From a bacterium (GTDB lineage: Bacteria; Electryoneota; RPQS01), in contig JAHDVH010000002.1 of NCBI GenBank assembly GCA_023382385.1, forward strand, positions 62,001 to 126,000: a stretch of DNA of 64,000 nucleotides. The letters are read 5' to 3'. Under the pieces are notes generated by a model. It was not told the origin of the DNA, searched no databases, and worked only from the letters and a program-made list of their open reading frames with translations. This document shows positions 7,583-15,737 of this stretch, one piece after another. Numbering within the stretch: position 1 is the first letter of the stretch; each line of letters starts with the position of its first letter. The translations under genes and the position numbers were made by a program.

Positions 7583-9112
7583 CTATGGGCAATGGGTCAC
7601 GACTTTGAAGAAACCGAGTTCGGGCAGGCTCGAAACCCCTGTCAGACCGTATGAAGCGGATCCTCCGGACGGGAGAATCTCTTCGGCGACAATTGTCCAA
7701 CCGGCGGGGAATTCAGCCTCCCCGTCGTCAGATTGCCAGAGCGAGTAGCGGGCAGTGGCGCCGCCGATGTTGCTCCAGCGAAAGTTCAATACATCCTCCC
7801 CGACTGCGACGGAAAGATTTGCAGGCGGGAGGTTCAGACAGTCGTCGCACTCATCGGGCACGCCGTCCAGGTCAAGGTCCTGCGAGAAACCGAATTCGAT
7901 GTCACAGCCATCGGCGATGCTGTTGCCGTTGCAGTCTATCATATTGTTGGGGACAATTTTGAACAGCTCACCTCCGTTCAAGTCACAGATATAGAGTTCA
8001 CCGAACGCATCCTCTCCGAAGCTGGAGATATTCTCAACCAATCCGGCGGGCGGAGTGAAGGCGGCGGTCCAAAGGGTCGAATCGGTCGTGCCGTTCGCGC
8101 CGTCCCAGCGGAAACTCCAGATGTCATCCGAGCAGTAGTCCGCGTAGAAATAGGTTCCGTAGAGTTCGGGGATTGCACAGCCGCGATAGACATAGCCACC
8201 GGTCACCGAGCAGCCGTCATTGTGAGAGTAGACGGTCACGGGAGCGGTGAAGGCGGGGTTGTTACAGTTGCAGGCGGGCTGCCCCCACGTCGTGCAGGAG
8301 AAACCTTCAAGACAGCGCCAGCCGTAGTTTCTGCCGCCAGTGTTGGCAGGTTCGACATTGACTTCTTCCCAAGCGTATTGCCCGACATCGGCTAAATACA
8401 AGTCGCCTGTCAGACGGTCGAAACTCCAGCGCCACGGATTGCGCAGGCCGAGGGACCAAATTTCCGCGCGATAGCCTCCGACCCCAACGAACGGATTGTC
8501 TGCGGGAATGCCGTAGTTGAGCGGTGCCTGTGGCGAGTCCACGTCAATCCGCAGCATCTTGCCGAGCAGTGTGCCGGTGTTTTGTGCGTTGTTCTGCGGG
8601 TCTTCACCCGAGCCGCCGTCACCGAGTCCGATGTAGAGATAACCGTCCGGTCCGAATTTGATGCAGCCGCCGTTGTGATTGCTGAAGGGTTGAGTTTGCG
8701 TGAGGATATTCAACCGCGAGGTTGCGATGGCGCTGTCGGGGTCGGCGGATGCCGTGAAACGCGCAATGACACTTGTGCCGCTGTTGTCATTATAGCTGAC
8801 ATAGAAGTAGCGGTTGGTCTGATAGTCGGGATGAAAGGCCAGACCGAGCAGCCCGCGTTCATTGCCCGTGTTGATGACGAGAGAGTCGATATCCAGAAAC
8901 GGCACGGGGTCGAGCACGGCGGTATCGAGATGATAGAGTCGCACGCGTCCGGTATGCTGTTCGAGAATAAAGATGCGTGCGAAATCGCCGGGTGCATGAG
9001 TGACGTAAAGGGGCCGCGACAAACCGGAGGCAATGCGGACGGTGGTCTGGGCGAGGAGCGGAGCGGAAAGTGCGAAGAGAGTCAGCAGCAGAATCATCCG
9101 TTTCATGGTCAT
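7583..9112 (-). CDS. exported PQQ-dependent sugar dehydrogenase-like protein
   Basis: Glucose/sorbosone dehydrogenase (GSDH) six-blade propeller, 509 residues. Signal peptide about 1-21 (MILLLTLFALSAPLLAQ). Family motifs: GLSRPLYVTH, ERGLLGLAFHPDY, NHNGGCIKFGPDGYLYIGLGDGG (His146 corresponds by position to the catalytic His of soluble PQQ glucose dehydrogenase), GLRNPWRWSFDRLTGDLYLADVGQ. After about residue 390 there is a Ca-binding, dockerin/EF-like stretch (DCNGNSIADGCD, QDLDLDGVPDECDDC) and a short beta domain. Electron acceptor and substrate are unknown; many members are not proven sugar oxidases. ATG at 9106 is an alternative start. The RBS lies in a strong hairpin (see 9117-9161). Confidence 0.85.
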   Translation of the reverse strand: MTMKRMILLLTLFALSAPLLAQTTVRIASGLSRPLYVTHAPGDFARIFILEQHTGRVRLYHLDTAVLDPVPFLDIDSLVINTGNERGLLGLAFHPDYQTNRYFYVSYNDNSGTSVIARFTASADPDSAIATSRLNILTQTQPFSNHNGGCIKFGPDGYLYIGLGDGGSGEDPQNNAQNTGTLLGKMLRIDVDSPQAPLNYGIPADNPFVGVGGYRAEIWSLGLRNPWRWSFDRLTGDLYLADVGQYAWEEVNVEPANTGGRNYGWRCLEGFSCTTWGQPACNCNNPAFTAPVTVYSHNDGCSVTGGYVYRGCAIPELYGTYFYADYCSDDIWSFRWDGANGTTDSTLWTAAFTPPAGLVENISSFGEDAFGELYICDLNGGELFKIVPNNMIDCNGNSIADGCDIEFGFSQDLDLDGVPDECDDCLNLPPANLSVAVGEDVLNFRWSNIGGATARYSLWQSDDGEAEFPAGWTIVAEEILPSGGSASYGLTGVSSLPELGFFKVVTHCP

Positions 9113-9116
9113 TCAT

Positions 9117-9161
9117 CCTTTGGCTTATGGACATCGTTGCGTCCATAAGTTACGCCAAAGG
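9117..9161 (-). promoter_or_regulatory. leader hairpin that sequesters the ribosome-binding site
   Basis: Two consecutive perfect 8-bp arms: CCTTTGGC (9117-9124) with GCCAAAGG (9154-9161), and TTATGGAC (9125-9132) with GTCCATAA (9141-9148), with an 8-base loop and a 5-base bulge. In the minus-strand mRNA the 3' arm carries the AAAGG that would serve as Shine-Dalgarno for the start at 9112, so the RBS is base-paired. It could instead be a protein operator dyad. Confidence 0.6.
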
Positions 9162-9458
9162 GTCAGAATCATGCAAGGAGATGGCGTCAGAATCCGGAAT
9201 TGCTGACAGGGGGTCGGAATGGCACGAGGCTAAGTCAGCTTGAAAAGGCAGGAAGATACGATGAAAGGATCAGGAGGAGGTCGACATGCTGACCCTAATG
9301 TAATACATTTTTTTGTATTTGTCAAGTCCTGTTGCTTAAAACATGTTAATATTGAACATATGAATAATAGACAAGACCCTCGGAAACTTCGGATAGGAAA
9401 AACGAGTAAAACCGATGACGGCTTGACAAACGGGCCGGATTTTGCGTAATTGTTTCTA
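9162..9458. other. AT-rich intergenic region with inverted repeats
   Basis: Together with the hairpin next to it this is a 346-bp stretch without a gene between divergent units. It holds an AATACA/TGTATT inverted repeat (9302-9319), an ATGTT/AACAT repeat around 9343-9359 that may be an operator, and a possible plus promoter TTGACA at 9423-9428 with a weak -10 (CGTAAT) ending just before the ATG at 9459. Confidence 0.4.
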
Positions 9459-9878
9459 ATGCAAAGACGCCGACACACATACCTTAAGATAGTTTCCGTG
9501 GCCCTGTTGCTCGCGTTTATGACGAGTGTGACGGTGCCCTATTGGTGCTCGACGGGGTGGTGTTGCGGCAAGCTGGAAACTGCGCAGACGGCGAAGGCCG
9601 AAGTGCCGAGCTGTTGTGCCCACGAAGCGCCTGCACTTTCGAGCAAGACTGCGCAACAGGATGGCTGGTGCAGTGAAACAACGCACAGCAATAAGGCTGG
9701 TGACAGCGGCTGTGCCACAGGGTGCTGCAAGCTTGCGGCCAATGTTTATGTGCTGACGCTGGTCAACAGCGTAGAGCTATTGTCTCCCGTTGCGATGCTG
9801 AATCCGCAAACCGCGCTGAATACGGGTATCGAATTGACGGATTACGTTCCTCAACCTCCGCGAGTTCTCTCTGCATAG
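9459..9878 (+). CDS. small Cys-rich exported protein
   Basis: 139 residues from the ATG at 9459 (an upstream TTG at 9450 is possible). An N-terminal hydrophobic segment (YLKIVSVALLLAFMTSVTV) acts as signal or anchor. The rest contains four Cys clusters, WCSTGWCC, SCCAHE, WCSE and GCATGCC, which look suited to thiolate metal binding. No Pfam-type family is recognised. The context (TonB receptor and YHS-like metal proteins immediately downstream) suggests metal capture in the periplasm or at the membrane. There is no Shine-Dalgarno; with the TTGACA at 9423 the transcript could be nearly leaderless. Confidence 0.7.
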   Translation: MQRRRHTYLKIVSVALLLAFMTSVTVPYWCSTGWCCGKLETAQTAKAEVPSCCAHEAPALSSKTAQQDGWCSETTHSNKAGDSGCATGCCKLAANVYVLTLVNSVELLSPVAMLNPQTALNTGIELTDYVPQPPRVLSA

Positions 9879-9880
9879 AA

Positions 9881-9974
9881 TTGCAGGAGAACTCCGTCCG
9901 GTGCTCTCCTGTGTGATACTGGAGAGAACGGTCAACCAAGAATACTGGGCCGCTGTTCGACAGCGGCCTTTTCG
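9881..9974 (+). promoter_or_regulatory. attenuator-like leader with terminator before the TonB receptor gene
   Basis: Two mutually exclusive hairpins, CAGGAGA (9884-9890)/TCTCCTG (9905-9911) and CTCTCC (9904-9909)/GGAGAG (9921-9926), precede an intrinsic-terminator-like stem GGCCGCTG (9948-9955)/CAGCGGCC (9961-9968) followed by TTTTCGTT. The terminator lies only about a dozen bases before the ATG at 9987. No cobalamin-box (GCCACTG) is present, so it is not the classical B12 riboswitch. Confidence 0.55.
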
Positions 9975-9986
9975 TTGAGGAATAAG

Positions 9987-12179
9987 ATGAAAAAGAGAAT
10001 TGCGTGCATCGCGTTGGCTCTTCTGCCCCTGCAGTTGTGGGCGGCGACGCTGCGCGGCATGATTCACGATCAGGAAACGGGTGACGTACTGATTGGCGCA
10101 ACGGTCATGATCGACGGCACCCAGCGCGGCGCGGCAACAAATCCGCGCGGGATATTCACGATCCCGAATCTCGATGCGGGGTCATACACAATCAAGATTT
10201 CGATGCTCGGTTTTGAGCCGCTGGAAACCGCCGTGACGTTGGGCGAGCAGGACACGGTCATGCTGCATCTGGCGCTCGCACCGTCGGCGGTGCAGATGGG
10301 CGAAGTGAACGTCGAAGCGGAACGACTCCATTCGGGAATCAATCAGAATTCCACGACGCGGCAGGAAGTAATTGCCGCGCCGGAGTTGCAGGCGCGTTCT
10401 AAAGACGGTGGTTTGCTCACGGCATTGCAGAATAAAACGGGTTTGCGCACGAAGCCCTGTGCCTTGTGCGGCTCGGCGGGCATCGGATTGCAGGGATTAG
10501 ACCCGTCCTACACCGAAATCAATGTGGACGGTTTGCCCGTGCTGTCGGGGTTGGGCACGCTCTATGGACTGGACGGCATCTCGGTCGCCGACGTCAAAGA
10601 GATGCAGGTCACGAAGGGGTCCAGTTCGAGCCTGTTCGGCAGCGGTGCAATCGCGGGCGCGGTGAATCTGGTCAGTACGCGGCCTTCGCTGACTCCCACT
10701 GTGTTGACCAATATGTCAGTGGACAATAACGGCAAGAGCACAGTGTCGGCGAGCGCGTCAGGATTAACAGGCAGCATTCCGATGCGGCTGTCGGTGATGC
10801 ACGGCGCGGAGCCGACATATGTGGATAAGGATAAAGACGGGCTGACCGATACTCCGAAGTATCGTCGTTTCAATTTGAATTACGGCGTTGACCCCAAGCT
10901 CGGCAAAGGGAATTTGCGGCTGGGCGGGCGCTATTACAATGAACACCGCTATGCGGGCGAAACCAACTGGAACAAGTCGCTGCGCGGCGGGACGGACGTC
11001 TACGGTCGTGACATTCTGACTGACCGTGGCGAAGTCTCCGGCAAGTATGAGTTTCCGGTCACGTCCAAGTTCAAAGGCTCGGTAGAGAGCGCGTTCGTCC
11101 ATCACGAGCAGGAGTCGTGGTACGGCGCGACGTATTACAAGGCGCAGCAGGAGTTGTTGTTCGGCAAGAGTTCGGTGCGCGGCGAATGGAACAAGAATCA
11201 CGCCTCGGTGTTCGAGCTGTTTGTCAACCATCAGGATTACCGCGACAATTTACGGCTTCCAGTGGAGACAGATTTGCTTTACACGACGCCCGGCGCGACG
11301 GTCGAGCACACGATTCATCTGGACGATACCGACCGCGTGACGGTGCAGGGCGGGACGAAGGTGGAGTTGTGGGACGAGTACGGAGTACAGTTTGTGCCGC
11401 GCGGCTCGCTGCTTTATCGTCCGAATGCTGCAACGGGCATCAGACTCTCGGGCGGAGCAGGATTTCGTCCGGTTTCGATATTCAGTTTGGAAGAGGCCGC
11501 GCACGCGGGATTCGAGAATGTGATTGTGCCGAAGACGCTTGCACCAGAGCGCAGCACGGCGGGGTCGTTCGCGGTAAACCGGCAGTGGATTAAGACCGAC
11601 TACGCGGTGAACAGCGACGTTTCGGTATTCTATACGCACTTCGACGACAAGGTCGTGCTGCACTATGGGCATCACGCTGGAGAGACGGTCTATGCGAATT
11701 CTCCGGAAGCCTACGCACTGGGCACGGAAGTGCAGACGGGAGTGTCGCTCAACAGCGGCTGGTCGCTCGATTTAGGCGGCAGAATCTCTAAAGTCAGATA
11801 TGACGACGGGACGGGCGTCTTCCGCAATGCGGAGTTTCAGAGTGTTTATTCAGGCAACGGCGGGTTGACCAAGCATTTGCGCAAGCAGAATATGAACGCG
11901 GAAGTGAATGTGGGAGTGTTCGGTCCGCAGTATCTGCCGGAAGGACGCGGGCGCGAACAGTCGCCGGCGTATGCTATCTGGAATCTCGGATTGTCGAAGT
12001 CGTGGAAGCACGTGACGTTGTCCGGCACGGTCAATAATCTGTTTGGCTGGACACAGCCGGACAGACCTTATCTCAGAGATCAGGACGGCAATCTGCTGCT
12101 CGATTCGTCCCTGATTTACGGACCGCAGCTCGGGCGGACGTTCTCGATGGCTTTGACGTGGAAGTACGGCGGCAAGTAG
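9987..12179 (+). CDS. TonB-dependent receptor with CxxC-bearing plug
   Basis: Outer-membrane active transporter of 730 residues; ATG at 9987 with GAGGA upstream. Signal peptide about 1-20 (CIALALLPLQLWA), carboxypeptidase-regulatory-like domain about 21-100 (GDVLIGATVMIDGTQRGAAT), plug about 115-225, and a C-terminal barrel ending in WKYGGK. The plug contains KPCALCGSAGIGLQGLD (Cys158 and Cys161) and then YTEINVDGLPVLSG, and SSSSLFGSGAIAGAVNLVS. A CxxC in a plug is unusual for siderophore receptors and suggests a thiophilic metal such as copper as ligand. Neighbouring Cys-rich and YHS-like proteins support this. The substrate is inferred, not shown. Confidence 0.9.
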   Translation: MKKRIACIALALLPLQLWAATLRGMIHDQETGDVLIGATVMIDGTQRGAATNPRGIFTIPNLDAGSYTIKISMLGFEPLETAVTLGEQDTVMLHLALAPSAVQMGEVNVEAERLHSGINQNSTTRQEVIAAPELQARSKDGGLLTALQNKTGLRTKPCALCGSAGIGLQGLDPSYTEINVDGLPVLSGLGTLYGLDGISVADVKEMQVTKGSSSSLFGSGAIAGAVNLVSTRPSLTPTVLTNMSVDNNGKSTVSASASGLTGSIPMRLSVMHGAEPTYVDKDKDGLTDTPKYRRFNLNYGVDPKLGKGNLRLGGRYYNEHRYAGETNWNKSLRGGTDVYGRDILTDRGEVSGKYEFPVTSKFKGSVESAFVHHEQESWYGATYYKAQQELLFGKSSVRGEWNKNHASVFELFVNHQDYRDNLRLPVETDLLYTTPGATVEHTIHLDDTDRVTVQGGTKVELWDEYGVQFVPRGSLLYRPNAATGIRLSGGAGFRPVSIFSLEEAAHAGFENVIVPKTLAPERSTAGSFAVNRQWIKTDYAVNSDVSVFYTHFDDKVVLHYGHHAGETVYANSPEAYALGTEVQTGVSLNSGWSLDLGGRISKVRYDDGTGVFRNAEFQSVYSGNGGLTKHLRKQNMNAEVNVGVFGPQYLPEGRGREQSPAYAIWNLGLSKSWKHVTLSGTVNNLFGWTQPDRPYLRDQDGNLLLDSSLIYGPQLGRTFSMALTWKYGGK

Positions 12180-12237
12180 CCGCACGAGTGATGTAAACTC
12201 AGACAAGAAATCCATTCAGCATAATCAGGAGTTCAAG

Positions 12238-12717
12238 ATGTTTAGAATCGTTTTGCTTGCAACAGTAATTTGCGGCACAGTGTTCAGCGCCTATGCCGAA
12301 GAGAACGCGGCCGAAAGCGTCGGTGCCGCAGGGAAGTATCCGTTAACGGTTTGTCCCATCAGCGGAGAGACGCTGGGCGGAATGGGTGAGCCGGTGACAA
12401 AAGTGTATGACGGGCGCGAAGTGAAGTTTTGCTGCGGGAACTGCGTCGCTCCGTTCGAGAAGGACCTTGCAAGTTCGATGAAGAATCTCGACCAGCAGAT
12501 AATCGCCTCCCAGAAGGCGTCGTATCCGTTGGAGACGTGTGTGGTCAGCGGCGAGAAGCTTGGAGGAATGGGTGAGCCAGTCGCTCACATGTACAAGAAT
12601 CAGCTTGTGATGTTCTGCTGCGACAACTGCATCAGCACATTTGAGAAGAGTCCTGACAAGTATTTGTCTAAGATTGAGGCTGCGGCGAAGCAGGCTGAAA
12701 CCGAACACAAGGAGTAA
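12238..12717 (+). CDS. exported protein with two YHS/TRASH-like metal-binding repeats
   Basis: 159 residues. Signal peptide about 1-20 (LLATVICGTVFSAYA). Two tandem repeats of about 60 residues each, CPISGETLGGMGEP...FCCGNCVAPFEK and CVVSGEKLGGMGEP...FCCDNCISTFEK, have the C-x2-G / FCC-x2-C spacing of YHS or TRASH-like treble-clef metal sites. The C-terminus is a charged helix. Starts 58 bp after the TonB receptor gene. Probably a periplasmic metal carrier or sensor; copper is the likeliest ion by family habit but this is inference. Confidence 0.8.
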   Translation: MFRIVLLATVICGTVFSAYAEENAAESVGAAGKYPLTVCPISGETLGGMGEPVTKVYDGREVKFCCGNCVAPFEKDLASSMKNLDQQIIASQKASYPLETCVVSGEKLGGMGEPVAHMYKNQLVMFCCDNCISTFEKSPDKYLSKIEAAAKQAETEHKE

Positions 12718-12721
12718 GCTG

Positions 12722-12988
12722 GTGACGCGGACGGTACTGACGATCCTATTGTTCAGCGCAGTCAGCTTCGCCCAGAAACCTTTGTTGTTCCAGCCGTGCA
12801 TCATGTGCGAGATTCTGGACGACGATACCTCCTCCAAGGTTCTCGAGTTTTTTGCCGAGTACAAGGGCAAGGAGTATGCTTTTGACACGGACGCGCATCG
12901 TGAGGCATTCCTGCGTGATCCGGAAGTATGGCTGACGTGGAATGACGAACTTGCACCAGTCGGAAGGGCGACGCTCGTTCCGTCCTGA
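12722..12988 (+). CDS. small exported YHS-like protein
   Basis: 88 residues starting at GTG 12722, four bases after the preceding stop, with GGAG eight bases upstream. The N-terminus (VLTILLFSAVSFA) is a signal peptide; the mature part has FQPCIMCEIL followed by a YHS-like EYAFDTDAHREAFLRDPEVWL. It keeps one CxxC and lacks the FCC-C half of its neighbour, so it may be a reduced relative. Clearly part of the same operon. Confidence 0.72.
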   Translation: MTRTVLTILLFSAVSFAQKPLLFQPCIMCEILDDDTSSKVLEFFAEYKGKEYAFDTDAHREAFLRDPEVWLTWNDELAPVGRATLVPS

Positions 12989-13009
12989 ACGGGTTGACCC
13001 GGCGAGGGT

Positions 13010-13531
13010 GTGCTGCTCGGTTCGAGCAGTTTAAGAAAGTTTTCGTTCAGCGGACGCTATGTTGACACAACCGTCGATCGCCCGCGCTGGCGGTTTACGG
13101 GAGATTACCTGTTTCATCCACGAGTCAATGCAGGGTTGGAGTTCAATCCGGCAGTCTCGGAAGTCACAATACGGGGTAATATCCGCGTGGTGGATGAAAC
13201 TCGACTGTCGCCCAACATATCGTTGGGCACCTCCAGCGATCGCATCGGTTCACCGGAAGGCACGCAATGCTACTACGGGACGTTTGCCAAGACGATTCAC
13301 AAGTTGCCGGTGTCGCCCTATGTTTCGGTGAACTACAGCGAGTGGGAAGACGGCCTGACCTTTCCGTTCGGGGCAACGTTTCGGTTGTCGAAGAACTTCA
13401 GCACCTTGCTGATGAATGATGGACTGAAGCCGCACGCCATGCTGAACTTCGACTCAGGCCAAGGCTGGGGAGTATCGGCGCTTTGGATTTGGTTTGAGCG
13501 CGCCGGTGCTGCGTTTTCGGTGGGATTATAG
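13010..13531 (+). CDS. predicted beta-barrel/beta-rich protein
   Basis: 173 residues from a GTG at 13010 (the frame is closed upstream by TGA at 12995). Alternating polar/aromatic strands (RPRWRFTGDYLFH, NAGLEFNPAVSEVTIRGNIRV, GTFAKTIHKLPVSPYVSVNYSEW, WGVSALWIWFERAGAAFSVGL) suggest an outer-membrane barrel closing with a C-terminal aromatic strand. No signal peptide is visible, which is odd: either the true N-terminus has been lost or it is read through a frameshift from the gene before it. Last gene of the metal island. Confidence 0.6.
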   Translation: MLLGSSSLRKFSFSGRYVDTTVDRPRWRFTGDYLFHPRVNAGLEFNPAVSEVTIRGNIRVVDETRLSPNISLGTSSDRIGSPEGTQCYYGTFAKTIHKLPVSPYVSVNYSEWEDGLTFPFGATFRLSKNFSTLLMNDGLKPHAMLNFDSGQGWGVSALWIWFERAGAAFSVGL

Positions 13532-13618
13532 GAAGTTTCGGTTAAACCTCTTGCGATGGGGTGTGTCCAACCATTGGATGACCGAAGTCGTGGACAGATC
13601 GGCAGAGAAAGGACCCCA

Positions 13619-14560
13619 ATGCGGACAAAACTCAAGTTTCTCGTGACTCTGGCCCTGAGTGTGGCGATGCTGCCATTTCTGGCGGGCTGCGATGAGAGTG
13701 CGTATTACTATGATGACGGGTCCTACCTGACGGATGAAGAAGTTCTGACGGATCTGTTTCTCGACGACGATGAGATGGAAGGGCCTGACGTTTGGCAGGA
13801 CGGCTCGGATGGGTGGGGTCTGACCGCAGGCGGTCTGGGTCAGCTTGACGACCCGATTGACCCGCTCGGCTGGTGGAGAGTCGGACGGCGCAGTGCGACA
13901 CGGGTGATTGTGGAATTCGATGACAATAACCACGCGACACTGACGAGGGTTCGGAGATTCAACGGGACCTTTCGCCTGCTGACTGACATGAACGGCAACT
14001 CGATGGAGACCGTCGAGAAGCCGATGTACAACGAACTTGTGCGCAAGGCTCGCGCTGTGCGAGTGCGCCATTCGGATGATCCGCGTCGCAACTGGAGGAT
14101 CGTGGATGTCACACCCGAGGTGCTGCGCAGTTCGGCACCCAATCCGAACACGGTAAACATCCTGAACATGACTATCGTTGGACGGAATGGCGACGTTGTG
14201 GTTGACATTGACCGTCCGCTTCGGAGCTATTTCGGCCGCGAGGAATTACCGCGAGTCTACGCAGGCGAAGTGCTGACGGTATATGTTGAGATTGAAGGAG
14301 CGATGCCCGGGCCGGTGGGCTCACTGCGTCCGGATGTGAATTACGGTGGACGTCCGCCGCGAACCGTGCTGCGCGATGACGGTGTCACACCGGACGTGAT
14401 CGCAGGTGACGGTCTATATACCGGAAGTTTTCGCGCCAGCCAGCGGCGCGGGGTGTATCATGTCGGGCTGGATTTCATCGACCATGAGACGATTTTCGAC
14501 GACGAATCGCCTTACGACGCGACCGGTTGGGGCGTGCCCTATGTGGTCGTCAACAGGTGA
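13619..14560 (+). CDS. lipoprotein with choice-of-anchor-X-like domain
   Basis: 313 residues from ATG 13619, preceded by AAAGGA. Lipoprotein signal with lipobox FLAGC at residue 23. Then an acidic, Tyr/Asp-rich linker, a beta domain, and near the C-terminus VLRDDGVTPDVIAGDGLYTGSF, a motif shared with the lipoprotein at 52263-53477 (FLRNDGVPPDVTSGDN) and known from the choice-of-anchor X domain. Function unknown. A terminator follows at 14620-14640. Confidence 0.7.
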   Translation: MRTKLKFLVTLALSVAMLPFLAGCDESAYYYDDGSYLTDEEVLTDLFLDDDEMEGPDVWQDGSDGWGLTAGGLGQLDDPIDPLGWWRVGRRSATRVIVEFDDNNHATLTRVRRFNGTFRLLTDMNGNSMETVEKPMYNELVRKARAVRVRHSDDPRRNWRIVDVTPEVLRSSAPNPNTVNILNMTIVGRNGDVVVDIDRPLRSYFGREELPRVYAGEVLTVYVEIEGAMPGPVGSLRPDVNYGGRPPRTVLRDDGVTPDVIAGDGLYTGSFRASQRRGVYHVGLDFIDHETIFDDESPYDATGWGVPYVVVNR

Positions 14561-14618
14561 CAAAAGATTATTCCAACGCAGGACTGTTCTGCTAACGACA
14601 TGACCTGCATAGACGAGC

Positions 14619-14650
14619 AAGCCCCGCATAACGCGGGGCTTTTGCTTTGC
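14619..14650 (+). terminator. intrinsic terminator
   Basis: Stem AGCCCCGC (14620-14627) / GCGGGGCT (14633-14640), 5-base loop, followed by TTTTGCTTT. Ends the plus-strand unit before the convergent redoxin gene. Confidence 0.85.
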
Positions 14651-14664
14651 CTGACTCCAGCGTG

Positions 14665-15462
14665 CTATTCAGTGCCCTGCACGGCGACGACTTGAAAGAT
14701 GGCAAATTCGGGATCAATGACGGGAATGACGTGAGCGTTGTCTACGGTGACCGCGATGATTTCCTCATCCGAGAAATCGCCGGCAATGGAACGCATCACG
14801 AAGTAGCGGGTCGCGCAGAAGACACGATCCCAGCACAGCTTGAATCCCTCCCCCTGCCGCAAGAGCATGGCCCGTGCGGGCGGTTCTATTCCCATGCCGA
14901 GCAGATCGCGAATTGTGCAAATGACTGCATCGCGCTCGTCAGGACCAAAGCTCTCGTAGTTTGCATAGTAGCGAATGATCCCTTGCTGGTCCACGACGAG
15001 GTGTCCGCGACCCTCATTATCGGTCGAAGACGACCCTCCATTTTCCATATCGTACGCATAGCCGGTCGTGCGGCCATTGTAGAGCAAAGTATAGCTTATC
15101 CCCGAATTGGCGCGAAACGTCGTGTTCACGTAGGTGCGGGGAAGGTTCCACACGTCAATTCCCAGCGTCACGACCTCAGGATTTCCAGCAAACGCCTGAT
15201 AGATCTGTTCTGAAAGCGGGCCGTCGGAGATGCAAATCGGGCAGGTCGCCCCGAAGAAGTTCAAGTAGACGACACTGCCCTGATAGTTGGAAAGCGATTC
15301 GGTGCCTTCATCGGTCCGATTCAACGTGAAGTCCGGTGCGACCATTCCCGCGAAAGGCCATGCGCCCGCCAGCCCCGCATGCAGCAACCCAAAAATCAGC
15401 ACGCAGAGGAAATGACGCCGATGCGAGCGAATCGTACCAAGCTTGACGAACCAGTTACACAT
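14665..15462 (-). CDS. TlpA/AhpC-type redoxin, exported
   Basis: 265 residues with an N-terminal signal or anchor (FLCVLIFGLLHAGLAGA). A thioredoxin-like domain starts at GMVAPDFTLNRTDEGTESLSNYQG and has the redox motif FFGATCPIC (Cys74, Cys77), then GHLVVDQQGIIRYY. The last 60 residues form a small beta domain similar to those ending other exported proteins here. Likely a periplasmic thiol reductase or peroxiredoxin-like protein; whether it serves cytochrome maturation or the CuA site of the oxidase is unknown. It lies just downstream of the respiratory operon on the same strand but behind a terminator. Confidence 0.8.
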   Translation of the reverse strand: MCNWFVKLGTIRSHRRHFLCVLIFGLLHAGLAGAWPFAGMVAPDFTLNRTDEGTESLSNYQGSVVYLNFFGATCPICISDGPLSEQIYQAFAGNPEVVTLGIDVWNLPRTYVNTTFRANSGISYTLLYNGRTTGYAYDMENGGSSSTDNEGRGHLVVDQQGIIRYYANYESFGPDERDAVICTIRDLLGMGIEPPARAMLLRQGEGFKLCWDRVFCATRYFVMRSIAGDFSDEEIIAVTVDNAHVIPVIDPEFAIFQVVAVQGTE

Positions 15463-15677
15463 GACCGCTAAGATATATTGTCGCTATTGGGAATGCAATA
15501 GAATTAAACGGTCTGCTCGAAGATTCGCGGTCCGGAGTGGCAGAGGCTATGGCAAGCTATTCTATGACTTTAGGAATTTTTTATCCAGTTTGCCATAGGG
15601 CAATTTCATTGAAGAGAGGCATTGCGGCCTCAGCAGCCAGATTCGGAGCGAAAGCAGAGACTAAGTATTTGTTTTGA

Positions 15678-15712
15678 ATTAAAAAGAACGGCGCGAACCG
15701 ATGCCCGCGCCG
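15678..15712 (-). terminator. intrinsic terminator of the respiratory operon
   Basis: On the minus strand GGCGCG (15711-15706), 10-base loop and CGCGCC (15695-15690) are followed by GTTCTTTTTAATT. It lies 26 bp after the coxC stop. Confidence 0.75.
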
Positions 15713-15737
15713 CCTAAGCAAAACAAAAATGAAACAC

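Noticed and set aside
9881-9974. Cobalamin riboswitch before the TonB receptor
   Set aside because: The B12 box and the length of the aptamer are missing.
15541-15600. Inverted repeat CTATGGCAA/TTGCCATAG as an attachment site
   Set aside because: Arms are 9 bp with a 34-base loop and no integrase or transposase is nearby; most likely chance or a weak regulatory dyad.
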